Positions 1 to 7,256 of a stretch of DNA of 20,338 bases are shown here, one piece after another (within the stretch, counting starts at the first letter, position 1; the number at the start of each line of letters is the position of its first letter). The stretch is from a virus, in IMG/VR virus record IMGVR_UViG_3300024273_000183, positions 1 to 20,338 of that record; one strand, written 5' to 3'. The position numbers were made by a program, and so were the translations under genes. The notes below the pieces were generated by a model that ran no database searches, had not been told where the DNA came from, and worked only from the letters and a program-made list of their open reading frames with translations.

Positions 1-124
1 TGAGGTCGCTTGTCGCACTGTCATTGTTCAGCAACACTGCCGCCGAACCACTGAGAAGCATGAACGCCCCGAGAGCGAACGCGGCGAAAATGTAGCGCCT
101 ACGGATTTTCCAACTTGGTTTCAT
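1..124 (-). CDS. Partial small membrane protein, holin candidate
   Basis: This is the 5' part of a gene cut by the left edge of the window; 41 residues are visible. The start ATG shares one base with the TAA of the upstream gene (TAATG), so translational coupling is likely. The N-terminus is strongly basic (MKPSWKIRRRYIF) and is followed by one hydrophobic segment at about residues 12-32, then a polar stretch (NNDSATSD). A basic cytoplasmic head followed by a transmembrane helix, placed directly after a lysin gene and a coiled-coil membrane protein, fits a holin or other lysis-cassette membrane protein. The fold and a second membrane helix cannot be judged because the 3' part is missing. The membrane topology is visible; the holin role is inferred from position. 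Confidence 0.6.
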   Translation of the reverse strand, partial: MKPSWKIRRRYIFAAFALGAFMLLSGSAAVLLNNDSATSDL

Positions 125-360
125 TATGGTATTAGCCTTACTAAGAATGGCACTGCTGCTGCGAGTAATCCAAAGCATCCAACCGCCCACCCTATTCTCG
201 TCTCTAATTTACGGATACGTTTCTCATGGTCATCAATCTTGTGGTTGCTTCCGGGGATTGCCCCCGCAATCTTTTCTAACAGCTTGCCTTGCCGTTGCAC
301 TTCCAAGTAAATGTCTCGCATGGAAACCCTAACCGCGACGTTGTCGCTGTCATCGGCCAT
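124..360 (-). CDS. Coiled-coil protein with C-terminal membrane anchor, lysis cassette
   Basis: A 78-residue protein starting MADDSDNVAV. I chose this ATG because it overlaps the TGA of the lysin gene by one base (TGATG); a longer frame starting 57 bases upstream would run back into the lysin. The first 50 residues are charged and helical, with a heptad-like stretch at about residues 15-55 (VQRQGKLLEKI and HEKRIRKLETRI). The last 20 residues form one hydrophobic segment ending LVRLIP. This soluble coiled coil with a C-terminal tail anchor resembles XhlA-type or accessory holin proteins that sit next to endolysins in siphophages. Family membership is not proven; an Rz-like or regulatory role is also possible. 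Confidence 0.72.
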   Translation of the reverse strand: MADDSDNVAVRVSMRDIYLEVQRQGKLLEKIAGAIPGSNHKIDDHEKRIRKLETRIGWAVGCFGLLAAAVPFLVRLIP

Positions 361-1049
361 CAGATTTTTCCGGCGTTCAGTTTGCGTTGTAACGCGCTTA
401 TGGTTAGCTTGCCCCACTTCCCGTCAGGTTTCACACCGAGCTTGGTTTGCACCGCCCTGCGAGTGTTGGGTCCGATGATGCCGTCGGCTTTGCAGCCCGC
501 CCACTTTTGCATGGCCGTGTAGGTGTGCCGTCCGGGGATACCATCAATGCGCCCCTTGTAGCCGTAATCTTTCAACGCTGTCTGCCATTGCTTCCACGTG
601 GTCTTGTCCAACCTGCCAGACACCTTGTTAGAGGCCACAGGAGCCCGCTCAGAGAGATACAACTCAGGGTCTACAGTATTGCCCCAGGTCTTAGATTTGC
701 GCACCTCAAAATGGAGATGGTTGCCGGTACTCGCGCCAGTTGTGCCAGACGTATAGATTGCATCGCCCGCCTCGACCCGTTGCCCTTTACGAAGTTTCGT
801 CGCATGCGCCCCGTGATAGTAGAAAGTCCACAAAGAACCGTGGTCAATGCCCACAACATGACCGCCACCGGAACGGCTCCACCCGATATGACCCACAACA
901 CCGTCACCGGCAGCGGTCACAGGGAACGAACCTGCTACGTCTACACCGCGGTGAAACTTGCGCTTCCCGCTAATAGGGTGACGTCTCCACCCATACGGTG
1001 AGGCTTTGTTTATGGTTTTGCCTTTAGGCCAAGGTTGTTGAAGTCGCAT
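360..1049 (-). CDS. Endolysin: M23 peptidase with peptidoglycan-binding tail
   Basis: This 229-residue protein should cleave peptide cross-links of host peptidoglycan at the end of infection. Residues about 15-125 carry an M23 (LytM-like) zinc peptidase domain: HRGVDVAG supplies H33 and D37, and HLHFEV supplies H111 and the metal ligand H113. The segment FYYHGAH (H79, H82) stands where the second catalytic His of the family lies. Residues about 148-229 contain two short repeats of the peptidoglycan-binding type, around GRIDGIPGRHTYTAMQKW and GVKPDGKWGKLTISALQ, with a third partial copy at KADGIIGPNTRRAVQ between them. There is no signal peptide, so a holin is needed for release. The start lies 7 bases from a TAGAAT box, which suggests a leaderless mRNA. 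The family call is firm; bond specificity is unknown. Confidence 0.9.
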   Translation of the reverse strand: MRLQQPWPKGKTINKASPYGWRRHPISGKRKFHRGVDVAGSFPVTAAGDGVVGHIGWSRSGGGHVVGIDHGSLWTFYYHGAHATKLRKGQRVEAGDAIYTSGTTGASTGNHLHFEVRKSKTWGNTVDPELYLSERAPVASNKVSGRLDKTTWKQWQTALKDYGYKGRIDGIPGRHTYTAMQKWAGCKADGIIGPNTRRAVQTKLGVKPDGKWGKLTISALQRKLNAGKI

Positions 1050-1055
1050 AACCTA

Positions 1056-1064
1056 ATTCTACCA
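1056..1064 (-). promoter_or_regulatory. Candidate lysin promoter (extended -10, leaderless)
   Basis: On the minus strand the sequence reads TGGTAGAATTAGGTT followed directly by the lysin ATG. TAGAAT resembles a sigma-70 -10 box, and the TGG before it matches an extended -10. The last base of the box is 7 nt before the A of ATG, so transcription would begin at or next to the start codon. No convincing -35 is visible. The core GGTAGAAT is shared with the 12-mer found at 7080, 8975 and 16853. Confidence 0.45.
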
Positions 1065-1086
1065 GCGTGTGACGCTCAGGCTATGG

Positions 1087-1188
1087 TCAGATATCGCAGC
1101 GAACAGGGCAAATGTGTGTCTCGCACCATTCCCCGCACGGCCCCGAGCAGTCATGCTCAATGTCGCACCAGGCACACGTCTTAGACAT
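1087..1188 (-). CDS. Cys-rich 33-residue peptide, putative zinc-binding
   Basis: A small gene below the size of usual ORF lists. It reads MSKTCAWCDIEHDCSG then PCGEWCETHICPVRCDI, with 7 cysteines and 2 histidines in 33 residues (C5, C8, C14, C18, C22, C27, C31, H12, H25). Its ATG lies 8 bases inside the end of the upstream tail gene, an overlap like that of other neighbours in this operon. The TCAWC and paired CxxxC patterns suggest one or two tetrahedral zinc sites. No function is known to me. The overlap, the packed cysteines and the good fit of the frame between two genes support it being real, but there is no independent evidence of translation. The 37 bases between it and the lysin hold the lysin promoter candidate. 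Confidence 0.55.
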   Translation of the reverse strand: MSKTCAWCDIEHDCSGPCGEWCETHICPVRCDI

Positions 1189-1513
1189 TAGCTACCCAGT
1201 CACCGGCTTGCTCATCCCAAACATAATCTGCCCCATCTGTAGGCATCGGGATAGGTGCCACCCATAAACAGGTTGCCTCATCGATAACCCAAGAAGGGTA
1301 AGGTGTCGGCGGTATGAAAGCGTCACGGGTCACATCGTAGGTGTAACCGATACCCGCAAAATTCTTGCGAACATTACCGTTGTACGATGTTTGCACCCAA
1401 GCGCCGCCCAGATTATCCACAAGCCACTGATAACCCTCATCCGGCGTATCATTGTTGCCCACGAGTACCCGAACCACAATGTTGTTGTTGTCAATTTCTG
1501 CCCAGTGTGCCAT
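1181..1513 (-). CDS. Tail-tip associated protein of aquatic phages (MAHWAEI family)
   Basis: A 110-residue protein opening MAHWAEIDNNNIVVRVLVG. I recognise this family from many aquatic phages, where a short protein with the same opening, a GYQWLVDNLGG segment, a central FAGIGYTYD and a late PPTPYPSW block is encoded near tail fibre genes. It has no membrane segment or catalytic motif. The many Trp, Tyr and Asn residues suit a beta-rich virion or fibre-chaperone protein. The ATG overlaps the TAA of the glycine-rich gene upstream (TAATG), which ties its translation to that fibre-like protein. A structural or fibre-assembly role is inferred from context; no biochemical function is established to my knowledge. 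Confidence 0.75.
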   Translation of the reverse strand: MAHWAEIDNNNIVVRVLVGNNDTPDEGYQWLVDNLGGAWVQTSYNGNVRKNFAGIGYTYDVTRDAFIPPTPYPSWVIDEATCLWVAPIPMPTDGADYVWDEQAGDWVANV

Positions 1514-2385
1514 TAGATTGAGTACCTAACTATTACAATTCCTGAGCCACCTGCGGCACCGGCACCAGCCCCGCCATCAGCACCACCACCACCACCGCCA
1601 GTGTTAGCGTCACCAGCCGTAGCACTCGCACCGCCCTCTGTCGCTCCAATGCCACCGCCACCAATACCACCAGCACCACCGCCTGTGCCAGCGTTGTCCC
1701 CACCACCGCCACCACCAGCATAGAATCCTGTGTCACCAGTTGACGTTGCGGTAGCCCAGTCTGAGAAGGGTAGACCATTGCCACCATCCCCGCCTGTGCC
1801 GTTGCCTTGGTTGCTCATTCCAACACCACCAGCACCACCACCACCGCCACCGTCAGAGCTGCCCGACCCAAAAGCATAGGTCGAACCGCCCGCGTTACCG
1901 TATCCAGGGCTTTGGGTGCTTGCACCACCAGCTCTAAAAGTAGTTGTGGTGATAGTCCCAGCGCCACCACCAGAGCCACCAGATATGCCAACGCCCGTAC
2001 TACCTTCCCCGCCACCAAGCGCGGTCAAAGCGAAGCCTGTGGTGTTATTGCCAACCGTACCAATAGCTCCACCGGAGCCAATCACAATCGAATAAGTTTG
2101 TGCGGTCACTGCCACGCTTTGATAGATTAGACCACCAGCACCACCACCGCCGTCCCCAGCACCATTGCCGTTATTGGCGGCACCGCCACCCCCACCAGCA
2201 ACCATAAGAACATCGACAGTGCCCGAAGAAACACAAACAAAGTTAGCCGATGACAAAAACGTGTGATAACGATAACCACCATCATCAACGACAGTCCCAC
2301 CCGTGCCCAATCCCGCAAGGTTGCCGGTAAGGGTATTCCTACGGTTTTGCCGTATAGAACTATTTGCAACCCGAGTAACAGCCAT
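1513..2385 (-). CDS. Glycine-rich tail fibre/tip protein
   Basis: A 290-residue protein dominated by runs of glycine from about residue 63 to the end (GGGGGA, GGGAGGIGGGG and similar), with Ala, Ser, Thr and Asn between. It ends GGSGIVIVRYSI, a C-terminal signature common to glycine-rich phage and bacterial surface proteins. Residues 1-60 are a short non-repetitive head (VANSSIRQNRRNTL, then YRYHTFLSSANFVCV) likely to dock on the tail. Polyglycine-II bundles are a known fibre-tip architecture in some phages, so host receptor contact is a fair inference. The start has a strong GGGAGGG ribosome site. It lies between small tail genes and shares TAATG with the next gene. Repetitive codons make it prone to length changes. 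Confidence 0.8.
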   Translation of the reverse strand: MAVTRVANSSIRQNRRNTLTGNLAGLGTGGTVVDDGGYRYHTFLSSANFVCVSSGTVDVLMVAGGGGGAANNGNGAGDGGGGAGGLIYQSVAVTAQTYSIVIGSGGAIGTVGNNTTGFALTALGGGEGSTGVGISGGSGGGAGTITTTTFRAGGASTQSPGYGNAGGSTYAFGSGSSDGGGGGGAGGVGMSNQGNGTGGDGGNGLPFSDWATATSTGDTGFYAGGGGGGDNAGTGGGAGGIGGGGIGATEGGASATAGDANTGGGGGGADGGAGAGAAGGSGIVIVRYSI

Positions 2386-2397
2386 CAGTTACCCTCC

Positions 2398-2736
2398 CTA
2401 AACTGTTACTTCAGCACCGAAAGCGTTGACACTCAGCAGGCTTGCAGTGCCAGCCGCCGCCACGCTAAGCACATCCGTCGCAACCATCGTGAGCCCCAAT
2501 GTGAGTGTGGTCGAATCGTTAGCCGCCACCGGCACATCATACGCCAAATAATGCTTATCAGAAATAGCATCCCCACCCGTACGCATAGCCAACCGGAAAG
2601 TGTCAGCACTCGTCGAACGGTTAGCAATGATGACCGTGGACACCACAGTCTCAGTGGATGTTGGACACGTGTACAAAGTCGTGAGCGCAGAACTCACCAA
2701 ATCTAACTGTCCCAAAGTTTTGTATGAACTAGCCAT
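2398..2736 (-). CDS. Small beta-rich tail protein
   Basis: A 112-residue protein (MASSYKTLGQLDLVSS...) of alternating polar and hydrophobic residues, rich in Thr, Ser, Ala and Val, with no charged clusters, membrane segment or catalytic motif. The pattern YTCPTSTETVVSTVIIANRS followed later by DSTTLTLGLTM is typical of small beta-sandwich proteins encoded in actinophage tail-tip regions. The ATG is preceded by GGGG AAAC, an acceptable ribosome site. Its neighbours are the 86-residue tip protein upstream and the glycine-rich protein downstream. It is probably a virion component that supports or decorates the fibre; the precise role is not known. Confidence 0.68.
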   Translation of the reverse strand: MASSYKTLGQLDLVSSALTTLYTCPTSTETVVSTVIIANRSTSADTFRLAMRTGGDAISDKHYLAYDVPVAANDSTTLTLGLTMVATDVLSVAAAGTASLLSVNAFGAEVTV

Positions 2737-2743
2737 GTTTCCC

Positions 2744-3004
2744 CTATGCTCCCATCAATAAGAATGTTTGTTCAAAACCTGCGGATGCGCCCCCAAGCGT
2801 AGTCCACGAACTGCCCGAATAAGTTTCCGTCGCATCCGTGTCGGAAAGATACGACACCATGCCCTCCGTCGGGGATGCTATAGCCGAAGAACGTGCGGCC
2901 GACGAACCGAACACCATGAACGCCTGGTTGATTGCGTAACCCTGCAAATCCGAGGCGGTCAAAACCTCCCCGGCGGTGAATATCTTATAGCCTAAACCCG
3001 CCAC
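2744..3004 (-). CDS. Small tail-tip protein (MAGLGYK type), GTG start
   Basis: An 86-residue protein starting at GTG with AGGAG seven bases upstream. It begins MAGLGYKIFTAGEVLTASDL and continues with a helical NQAFMVFGSSAARSSAI, then SPTEGMVSYLSDTDATETY and GSSWTTL. Short proteins with this layout (GEVLTA..., a run of AAR, SPTEGM, then D...YxGxxW) are common in actinophage tail regions and are usually called minor tail or hypothetical proteins. The C-terminal half resembles the repeat unit that introduces fibre domains. No enzyme motif is present. Its position between the 393-residue baseplate-like protein and the fibre genes suggests a connector for the fibre. Confidence 0.72.
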   Translation of the reverse strand: MAGLGYKIFTAGEVLTASDLQGYAINQAFMVFGSSAARSSAIASPTEGMVSYLSDTDATETYSGSSWTTLGGASAGFEQTFLLMGA

Positions 3005-3014
3005 GAAAACGCTC

Positions 3015-4196
3015 CTAAAATGCTAAGTAGTTATTCCCCATTGTACCGAACAACGCGTCATCCAACACTAAGAACGTCCAATCCAACGACGTCAACCCAA
3101 TCGTCACATCGTGACGTGACGCACTAATCGTCGAATCCAATTTGATGACCTGACCATACTGTGCAATCGGGTCGCCCACCCCATTAGGTGTGAACTTCAA
3201 CAACACCACGTCACCAAGTTCCAACCCCAACACGGTCACCTTGTCCGGTGCCGACAACGTGTCAACATTCATGCCAACGGATTGGATACGATATTCAGGT
3301 TCGGAAAACTTTTGCACCGTGAAATCTGCGAGGTTCTGCAACTGTGCCACAGTGGAAACGAGGGTTGCCGAATCTGTTTCGGTCACACCAAAGTTGGTGC
3401 GCGACGCCTGGTGCAAAGCCGTCGCCGTGCCCGCGTCGGATGTCACCGTCGCAGTGTTGACCAGCAACTCCGTCCCATAGTTCACATTGACCGAAGTGTA
3501 AGGGATACCCGTCCCATCATCCGCGAACGTAATCAACGAACCCGATGTTGGTGTTGCGTCGAGACGGCCACGGAAACGCAAATCGCCAGCCTTACCAATG
3601 AACACGTCACCAGCTTCAGACGTTGCAACCTTGTTCAGATAGTCCAACGCGTTCCCATCGAACACGTCCGCCCCAAGTGTGGAAGCCCCCACGTCAATGT
3701 CGCGTGACTTCGTCCAATCCACGGACACCATGTCCAACACCGCACCAACACGCTCACCCGACAGTTGTGGGGTTGCGGTCCCCGCCGTCAATTGTTGACG
3801 TGCGAGCAACGTGAAATCGTCCGACGCAACGAGGGCAGCCTTCGACCGGCCGGATGGGTCGTAGCTGAAATTCCAGTCATCGATGATGCCCGTGAACTGT
3901 CTCACACTATCAACGGTCAAACGGACTTGGCGGCGTGGAACAATGTCCCCGAAGTAGGGTGACAACGAATACAACGGGTCAAAATGGCGGTTCTCATTAT
4001 TCAGGGAAACACTCATCGCACCGGCAGAATATCTGTCCAGGTCACGGTTCTTCCCCCGTGTCACCTGCAAATCAATTACGGCGGACGTGATGTCCTTGAA
4101 CACTGTCCCACCAAGTTCCGACGTGTCCAACAAACCATCCAGGTGGTCGTCAAGGATGAACCCCTCGGTTGCCCCAATTTCTACAACGGTCGCCAT
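3015..4196 (-). CDS. Minor tail / baseplate-hub-like protein
   Basis: A 393-residue protein immediately downstream of the tape measure gene, sharing TAATG with it. The N-terminal third contains the lines VTRGKNRDLDRYSAGAMSVS, NENRHFDPLYSLSPYFGDIV and RQVRLTV with FTGIIDDW. These are typical of minor tail proteins that form a tail-tip hub in actinophages (the Gp37-like/baseplate-hub group). Such proteins attach to the end of the tail tube and carry the receptor apparatus. The C-terminal third is beta-rich (PEYRIQSVGMNV, LELGDVVLLKFTPNG). No peptidase or lytic motif is visible. No separate distal-tail or tail-associated lysin gene is seen, so this protein may cover those roles in a compact tip. 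Confidence 0.8.
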   Translation of the reverse strand: MATVVEIGATEGFILDDHLDGLLDTSELGGTVFKDITSAVIDLQVTRGKNRDLDRYSAGAMSVSLNNENRHFDPLYSLSPYFGDIVPRRQVRLTVDSVRQFTGIIDDWNFSYDPSGRSKAALVASDDFTLLARQQLTAGTATPQLSGERVGAVLDMVSVDWTKSRDIDVGASTLGADVFDGNALDYLNKVATSEAGDVFIGKAGDLRFRGRLDATPTSGSLITFADDGTGIPYTSVNVNYGTELLVNTATVTSDAGTATALHQASRTNFGVTETDSATLVSTVAQLQNLADFTVQKFSEPEYRIQSVGMNVDTLSAPDKVTVLGLELGDVVLLKFTPNGVGDPIAQYGQVIKLDSTISASRHDVTIGLTSLDWTFLVLDDALFGTMGNNYLAF

Positions 4197-6466
4197 TACG
4201 CCCTCGCGAACACGGGACCTGAAGAACGCTCATAAGATTTGATGGCCTTAATGACAGCCTCCCCAACCCGCGCCCCATCGGAACCCATCCCAGCGTTCAC
4301 CGTGATGTTATATGTTGACCCTAACCCGTTGGCCTTGTCCAATGGGATAATCGCTTCCGGTCCAGCCTCACCCACCATTCCGATTAGGGGACTTGTGACA
4401 ATGCCACCCTTAGCGAAAGCGGACACGGATTGGAAGTTTTCAGCGCCGAACATGTTTATCCCAAACTTGTTATCCAACGCCGTCCTAGCAGCCGTGGTGT
4501 TCAACCCGCCACCCGCGAAGAAGCTCGACGCGCCCCTCTCTCGCATCCCGCCACCACCAGAATCGAACGGTCCACCAGAATACCGGCCAAGAACATCCCG
4601 CACCCCAGTTGTGTCAACATTCCCGAAACGCATATTGTCATACTTTCCGGGCAAGTCTAACCGGTCGAAAGAAACCTGGGAAGCATCGAAATCAATCTGG
4701 ACACCCGGCAAAGAGTTGGCCTTGTCAATGAACCATTCCAGCCCACGGAGCGCGCCGTTAATCCAGTTTTCCATGTGGTCAATCATTAAGTTGAATGTGG
4801 TCGCCCAAGCAACCCTCATGTTGTAAACAAAATCTTCGAAGTCTCCAGAGAACTTCCCTAGGGATTCCATCAAACGGCCCAACCCAAAGTTGGTGAACAT
4901 TTCCATTGCCAACGGGAGGATGACCGACATCATCTCCGCGAACAAACCTAACGCTGGGATGACCACATCAACAAGTAGCGCTTCCAGTAGTGGCAGAACA
5001 TAATCCAGCAACGGGAGGAACATTTCAATGAGTTCCAACACAATCGGGATGATGGTTTCTAGAAGTTTCATGAACACCGGGAACGCAGCCTCGATGATGG
5101 GTTGCAGTGTGTCCGCGATGTCCATCAACACGGGTGCAAGCATTTCCAAGGCGTCACCAATGAACTCAGCCAGGACGCCCGTGAGGTCCGCAAACATTGG
5201 CATAAGAACATCCAACAACGCGATGACCGGTGGGAGTACCGTGGAAACAATTTCCATGAACACCCTGGCAATGTCACCAATTATGGGGATGATGGGGGAC
5301 AACGATTGGAGCAACGCCGGGAGTGAACCTAGAAGGTCGCTGATTACCGGACCCAACTCCGTGAACAAGTCCTGCAACAAAACACCGACGGTTGCAATCA
5401 CCGGACCGAGGTCGTCCAACACGGACGCCGCAATGCCCAACATGATGTCACCGATGGGAAGCAATTGCGCCTTCGCGGTTTCCATAGCCTTAGCGAACTT
5501 GAACCCGACAGTTTCTTCCGTCGCAGCGAACGCCTCATCCAGCGCACCAATGTCGTCTGTCATGTTGTTGAAGATTGCGCGGGTGCCTTCGACGTTGGAA
5601 CCCATCAAGTCGAGAACACCAGATAGTGCGCGAATGTTTCCGAACACCGATGTCGTTGCCTCAATGTTGCCATCGAACGCGCCGGTCAGAGTTTCAAGTG
5701 TGGCGAGAAGCCCTTCTTCTTTGATTTGTGTCCGCAAACCCTCCGCAGACAAACCCATCCCAGCAAGAGATGCCTCAGCCTCCGACGTAGGCTTAGCCAA
5801 TGTTGCCAAAATTTGACGCAACTGTGTGGCAGCCGTTGACGCGTCCGTACCCGTCCTAGACATTGCGGCCATCGCCGCACCAACCTCGTCAAAACCGACA
5901 CCCAACGCGGACGAGATGGGCAACACTTGCCCCATCGCACCAGCAAGTTCAGCCGGTTCCAACTTTCCTTCACGGACTGCCTCAGTGAGAACATCCACCG
6001 CCTTGGCACCATCTAGTTGTGCCGCACCGTAAGCGTTCACCGCCGACGTCGCAAGGTCAGCAATCGTCTTAGTGTCACCCAGTCCAGCCGCAGCACCCTT
6101 CAGAGATGCCTCAAGGACCACGATGGCGTCATTGCCGCGCAAACCCGCAGACGTAATGTAGAACAACGCTTCGGCGGCTTCGTTGGCCGACTTGCCGAAC
6201 TGTGGACCTAACGTCTTAGCGGCTTCCTCCAACGCCCCAATCTGGCTGGAGGCAACACCGACTAGACCCTTTATCTTCGCGAAGCTTGTTTCAAACTCCG
6301 CAGACATTTTCAGGGCAGCCCCACCGATGGCACCGATGGCGACAACCGAGGCCAACCCGATTTTCCCTGCCATCGCACCGAACTTCTTCAGTGACCCGGA
6401 AGCGTTGTTTATTCCTTTGTTGTTGAACTTTGAAACAATGTTCAGACGAATTGGACCGCCAGCCAT
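4196..6466 (-). CDS. Tape measure protein (TP901-like)
   Basis: A 756-residue protein that sets tail length and fills the tail tube before DNA ejection. Residues about 55-300 match the conserved TP901 tape measure core: MSAEFETSFAKIKGLVG, then EAAEALFYITSAGLRG and an MAAMSRTGTDASTAATQLRQ-like block. Residues about 340-530 form a long hydrophobic alpha-helical stretch with a recurring L-P-x-I/V/L pattern (LGPVI, LSPIIPII, LPPVIALL, LAPVL, LQPII, FPVF, LPLL). Near the C-terminus AFAKGGIVTSPLIG with EAGPEAIIPL (residues 683-709) is a well-known tape measure ending. The start has a GGGAG ribosome site. The frameshifted chaperone pair nearby is its usual partner. The tail should be of medium length by the rule that tail length scales with protein length. 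Confidence 0.95.
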   Translation of the reverse strand: MAGGPIRLNIVSKFNNKGINNASGSLKKFGAMAGKIGLASVVAIGAIGGAALKMSAEFETSFAKIKGLVGVASSQIGALEEAAKTLGPQFGKSANEAAEALFYITSAGLRGNDAIVVLEASLKGAAAGLGDTKTIADLATSAVNAYGAAQLDGAKAVDVLTEAVREGKLEPAELAGAMGQVLPISSALGVGFDEVGAAMAAMSRTGTDASTAATQLRQILATLAKPTSEAEASLAGMGLSAEGLRTQIKEEGLLATLETLTGAFDGNIEATTSVFGNIRALSGVLDLMGSNVEGTRAIFNNMTDDIGALDEAFAATEETVGFKFAKAMETAKAQLLPIGDIMLGIAASVLDDLGPVIATVGVLLQDLFTELGPVISDLLGSLPALLQSLSPIIPIIGDIARVFMEIVSTVLPPVIALLDVLMPMFADLTGVLAEFIGDALEMLAPVLMDIADTLQPIIEAAFPVFMKLLETIIPIVLELIEMFLPLLDYVLPLLEALLVDVVIPALGLFAEMMSVILPLAMEMFTNFGLGRLMESLGKFSGDFEDFVYNMRVAWATTFNLMIDHMENWINGALRGLEWFIDKANSLPGVQIDFDASQVSFDRLDLPGKYDNMRFGNVDTTGVRDVLGRYSGGPFDSGGGGMRERGASSFFAGGGLNTTAARTALDNKFGINMFGAENFQSVSAFAKGGIVTSPLIGMVGEAGPEAIIPLDKANGLGSTYNITVNAGMGSDGARVGEAVIKAIKSYERSSGPVFARA

Positions 6467-6474
6467 GATTCTCC

Positions 6475-7059
6475 CTAGACTCTAAATTTGTTGTTGTATG
6501 ACGCCATTAGGTCGTTTATGATTTTGCGTGATGTTTCAACAATGAAAGGTTTCTGACTCAAGAAACTGTCATAGGCGTAACGGCCAGCCTTGCCACGAAT
6601 CGGCTTGTCAGCGTTCAACCCGCGAATGAACGCGTCACCCTGACCTGTGACACGGTGAGTCATCTCCCTCGACCTGCCCCCACCCTTGACGCGTCTAGTG
6701 TACGGTTTGGAAACCGTCGCACCGGGCAACCGGCGGATGCCAGCAAGCTCCGCATAATCGAAACCTAGTTTGTTCTTGCCACCCGTGACAGTAATACGCA
6801 ACAAACTGTTCGTTCGTTTCTTAGAAAACCCGGGAGTGAACTCGACCTTCGGTTTGTTGATATGTTTCCACTTGGTTCCACCACGGGAGTTCATCCCCGA
6901 CAACGGCGCTTCTTTAGGCACGTCGGCCTGAATCTTCGCAACAACGGGAGCTAACCCGGCCCGCAACTTTACCCGCAACAACGACACAGACTTGGGGTCG
7001 ATAGTTTTCAGCTCACGGATAGCATAATTCAGGGACGAACGGTCCACGACAATGTCCAA
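6475..7059 (-). CDS. Tail completion / HK97 gp10-like protein, TTG start
   Basis: A 194-residue basic protein between the chaperone pair and the tape measure. The start appears to be TTG with GGAG seven bases upstream; a GTG four codons further in is the alternative. The N-terminal half (LNYAIRELKTIDPKSVSLLR, VAKIQADVPKEAPLSG) resembles the start of HK97 gp10-like tail completion and minor tail proteins, in which a helix is followed by a PxxTGxL-like loop. The middle is very rich in Lys and Arg (KPYTRRVKGGGRSREM). The C-terminus carries FIVETSRKIINDLMASYN, another helix. Location after the chaperone rather than before the tail tube is less usual for gp10, so a minor tail role is possible too. 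A 12-mer repeat ends 21 bases upstream. Confidence 0.6.
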   Translation of the reverse strand: MDIVVDRSSLNYAIRELKTIDPKSVSLLRVKLRAGLAPVVAKIQADVPKEAPLSGMNSRGGTKWKHINKPKVEFTPGFSKKRTNSLLRITVTGGKNKLGFDYAELAGIRRLPGATVSKPYTRRVKGGGRSREMTHRVTGQGDAFIRGLNADKPIRGKAGRYAYDSFLSQKPFIVETSRKIINDLMASYNNKFRV

Positions 7060-7079
7060 AGGGAAACTCCAATCCTCCC

Positions 7080-7091
7080 TCTATTCTACCG
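7080..7091 (-). promoter_or_regulatory. Repeated 12-mer, candidate late -10 element (copy 2)
   Basis: The minus strand reads CGGTAGAATAGA, identical to copies at 8975 and 16853. TAGAAT resembles a -10 box; the predicted start would leave a leader of about 17 nt holding the GGAG ribosome site of the 194-residue gene. It overlaps the stop codon of the frameshift extension. No clear -35 is present, so activity is unproven. Confidence 0.4.
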
Positions 7092-7250
7092 GCGACCCTG
7101 TGCCCGCTTCGACTTGCCAACCATATAACGCTGAATGGTGAACAACATCCGAGGTTCCAGGTTCAACAACTCAGTCGGAGACAAACCCGTCTCGACCGCA
7201 ATCGTCGCAACCAACCAATGCATCGAATCATCTCCGATGCCCTTGATTAT
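7086..7250 (-). CDS. -1 frameshift extension of the tail assembly chaperone (gpT-like)
   Basis: This is not an independent gene: it is the 54-residue extension read when ribosomes slip back one base at the end of the 82-residue chaperone. It reads IIKGIGDDSMHWLVATIAVE, then TGLSPTELLNLEPRMLFTIQ and RYMVGKSKRAQGRR, and ends at TAG. The ETGLSPTELLNLEPRML stretch is typical of the second half of siphophage chaperones. The frame has no stop from the slip site onward and overlaps the zero frame only at the heptamer. The fused product would be about 136 residues. In lambda the equivalent gpGT recruits the tape measure protein and tube subunits. It is followed by the tail completion gene, in the usual order. 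Confidence 0.85.
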   Translation of the reverse strand: MIKGIGDDSMHWLVATIAVETGLSPTELLNLEPRMLFTIQRYMVGKSKRAQGRR

Positions 7251-7256
7251 TTTGGG
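7220..7256 (-). other. Programmed -1 ribosomal frameshift signal (CCCAAAA plus hairpin)
   Basis: On the minus strand the zero-frame codons AAC CCA AAA TAA contain the canonical slippery heptamer C CCA AAA (7256-7250), directly before the stop. Nine nt after it lies GCATCG (7240-7235), which pairs perfectly with CGATGC (7225-7220). A G-U and an A-U pair can extend the stem to 8 bp with loop GATGA. Heptamer phase, spacing and hairpin all fit the established X XXY YYZ mechanism. The frequency of slippage cannot be seen from sequence. Confidence 0.87.

Noticed and set aside
447-1001. 184-codon plus-strand frame opposite the lysin
   Set aside because: The minus-strand M23 motifs are unmistakable; the plus-strand product is Arg/Pro-rich with no recognisable pattern.
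1513-2385. Repeats in glycine codons as a possible tandem or CRISPR-like array
   Set aside because: The repeats are irregular GGN/ACC runs explained by polyglycine coding; there are no uniform repeats with unique spacers.
5028-5816. 262-codon plus-strand open frame opposite the tape measure
   Set aside because: It is a shadow of the tape measure reading frame with a low-complexity Ser/Asn/Met product, no ribosome site and no promoter.
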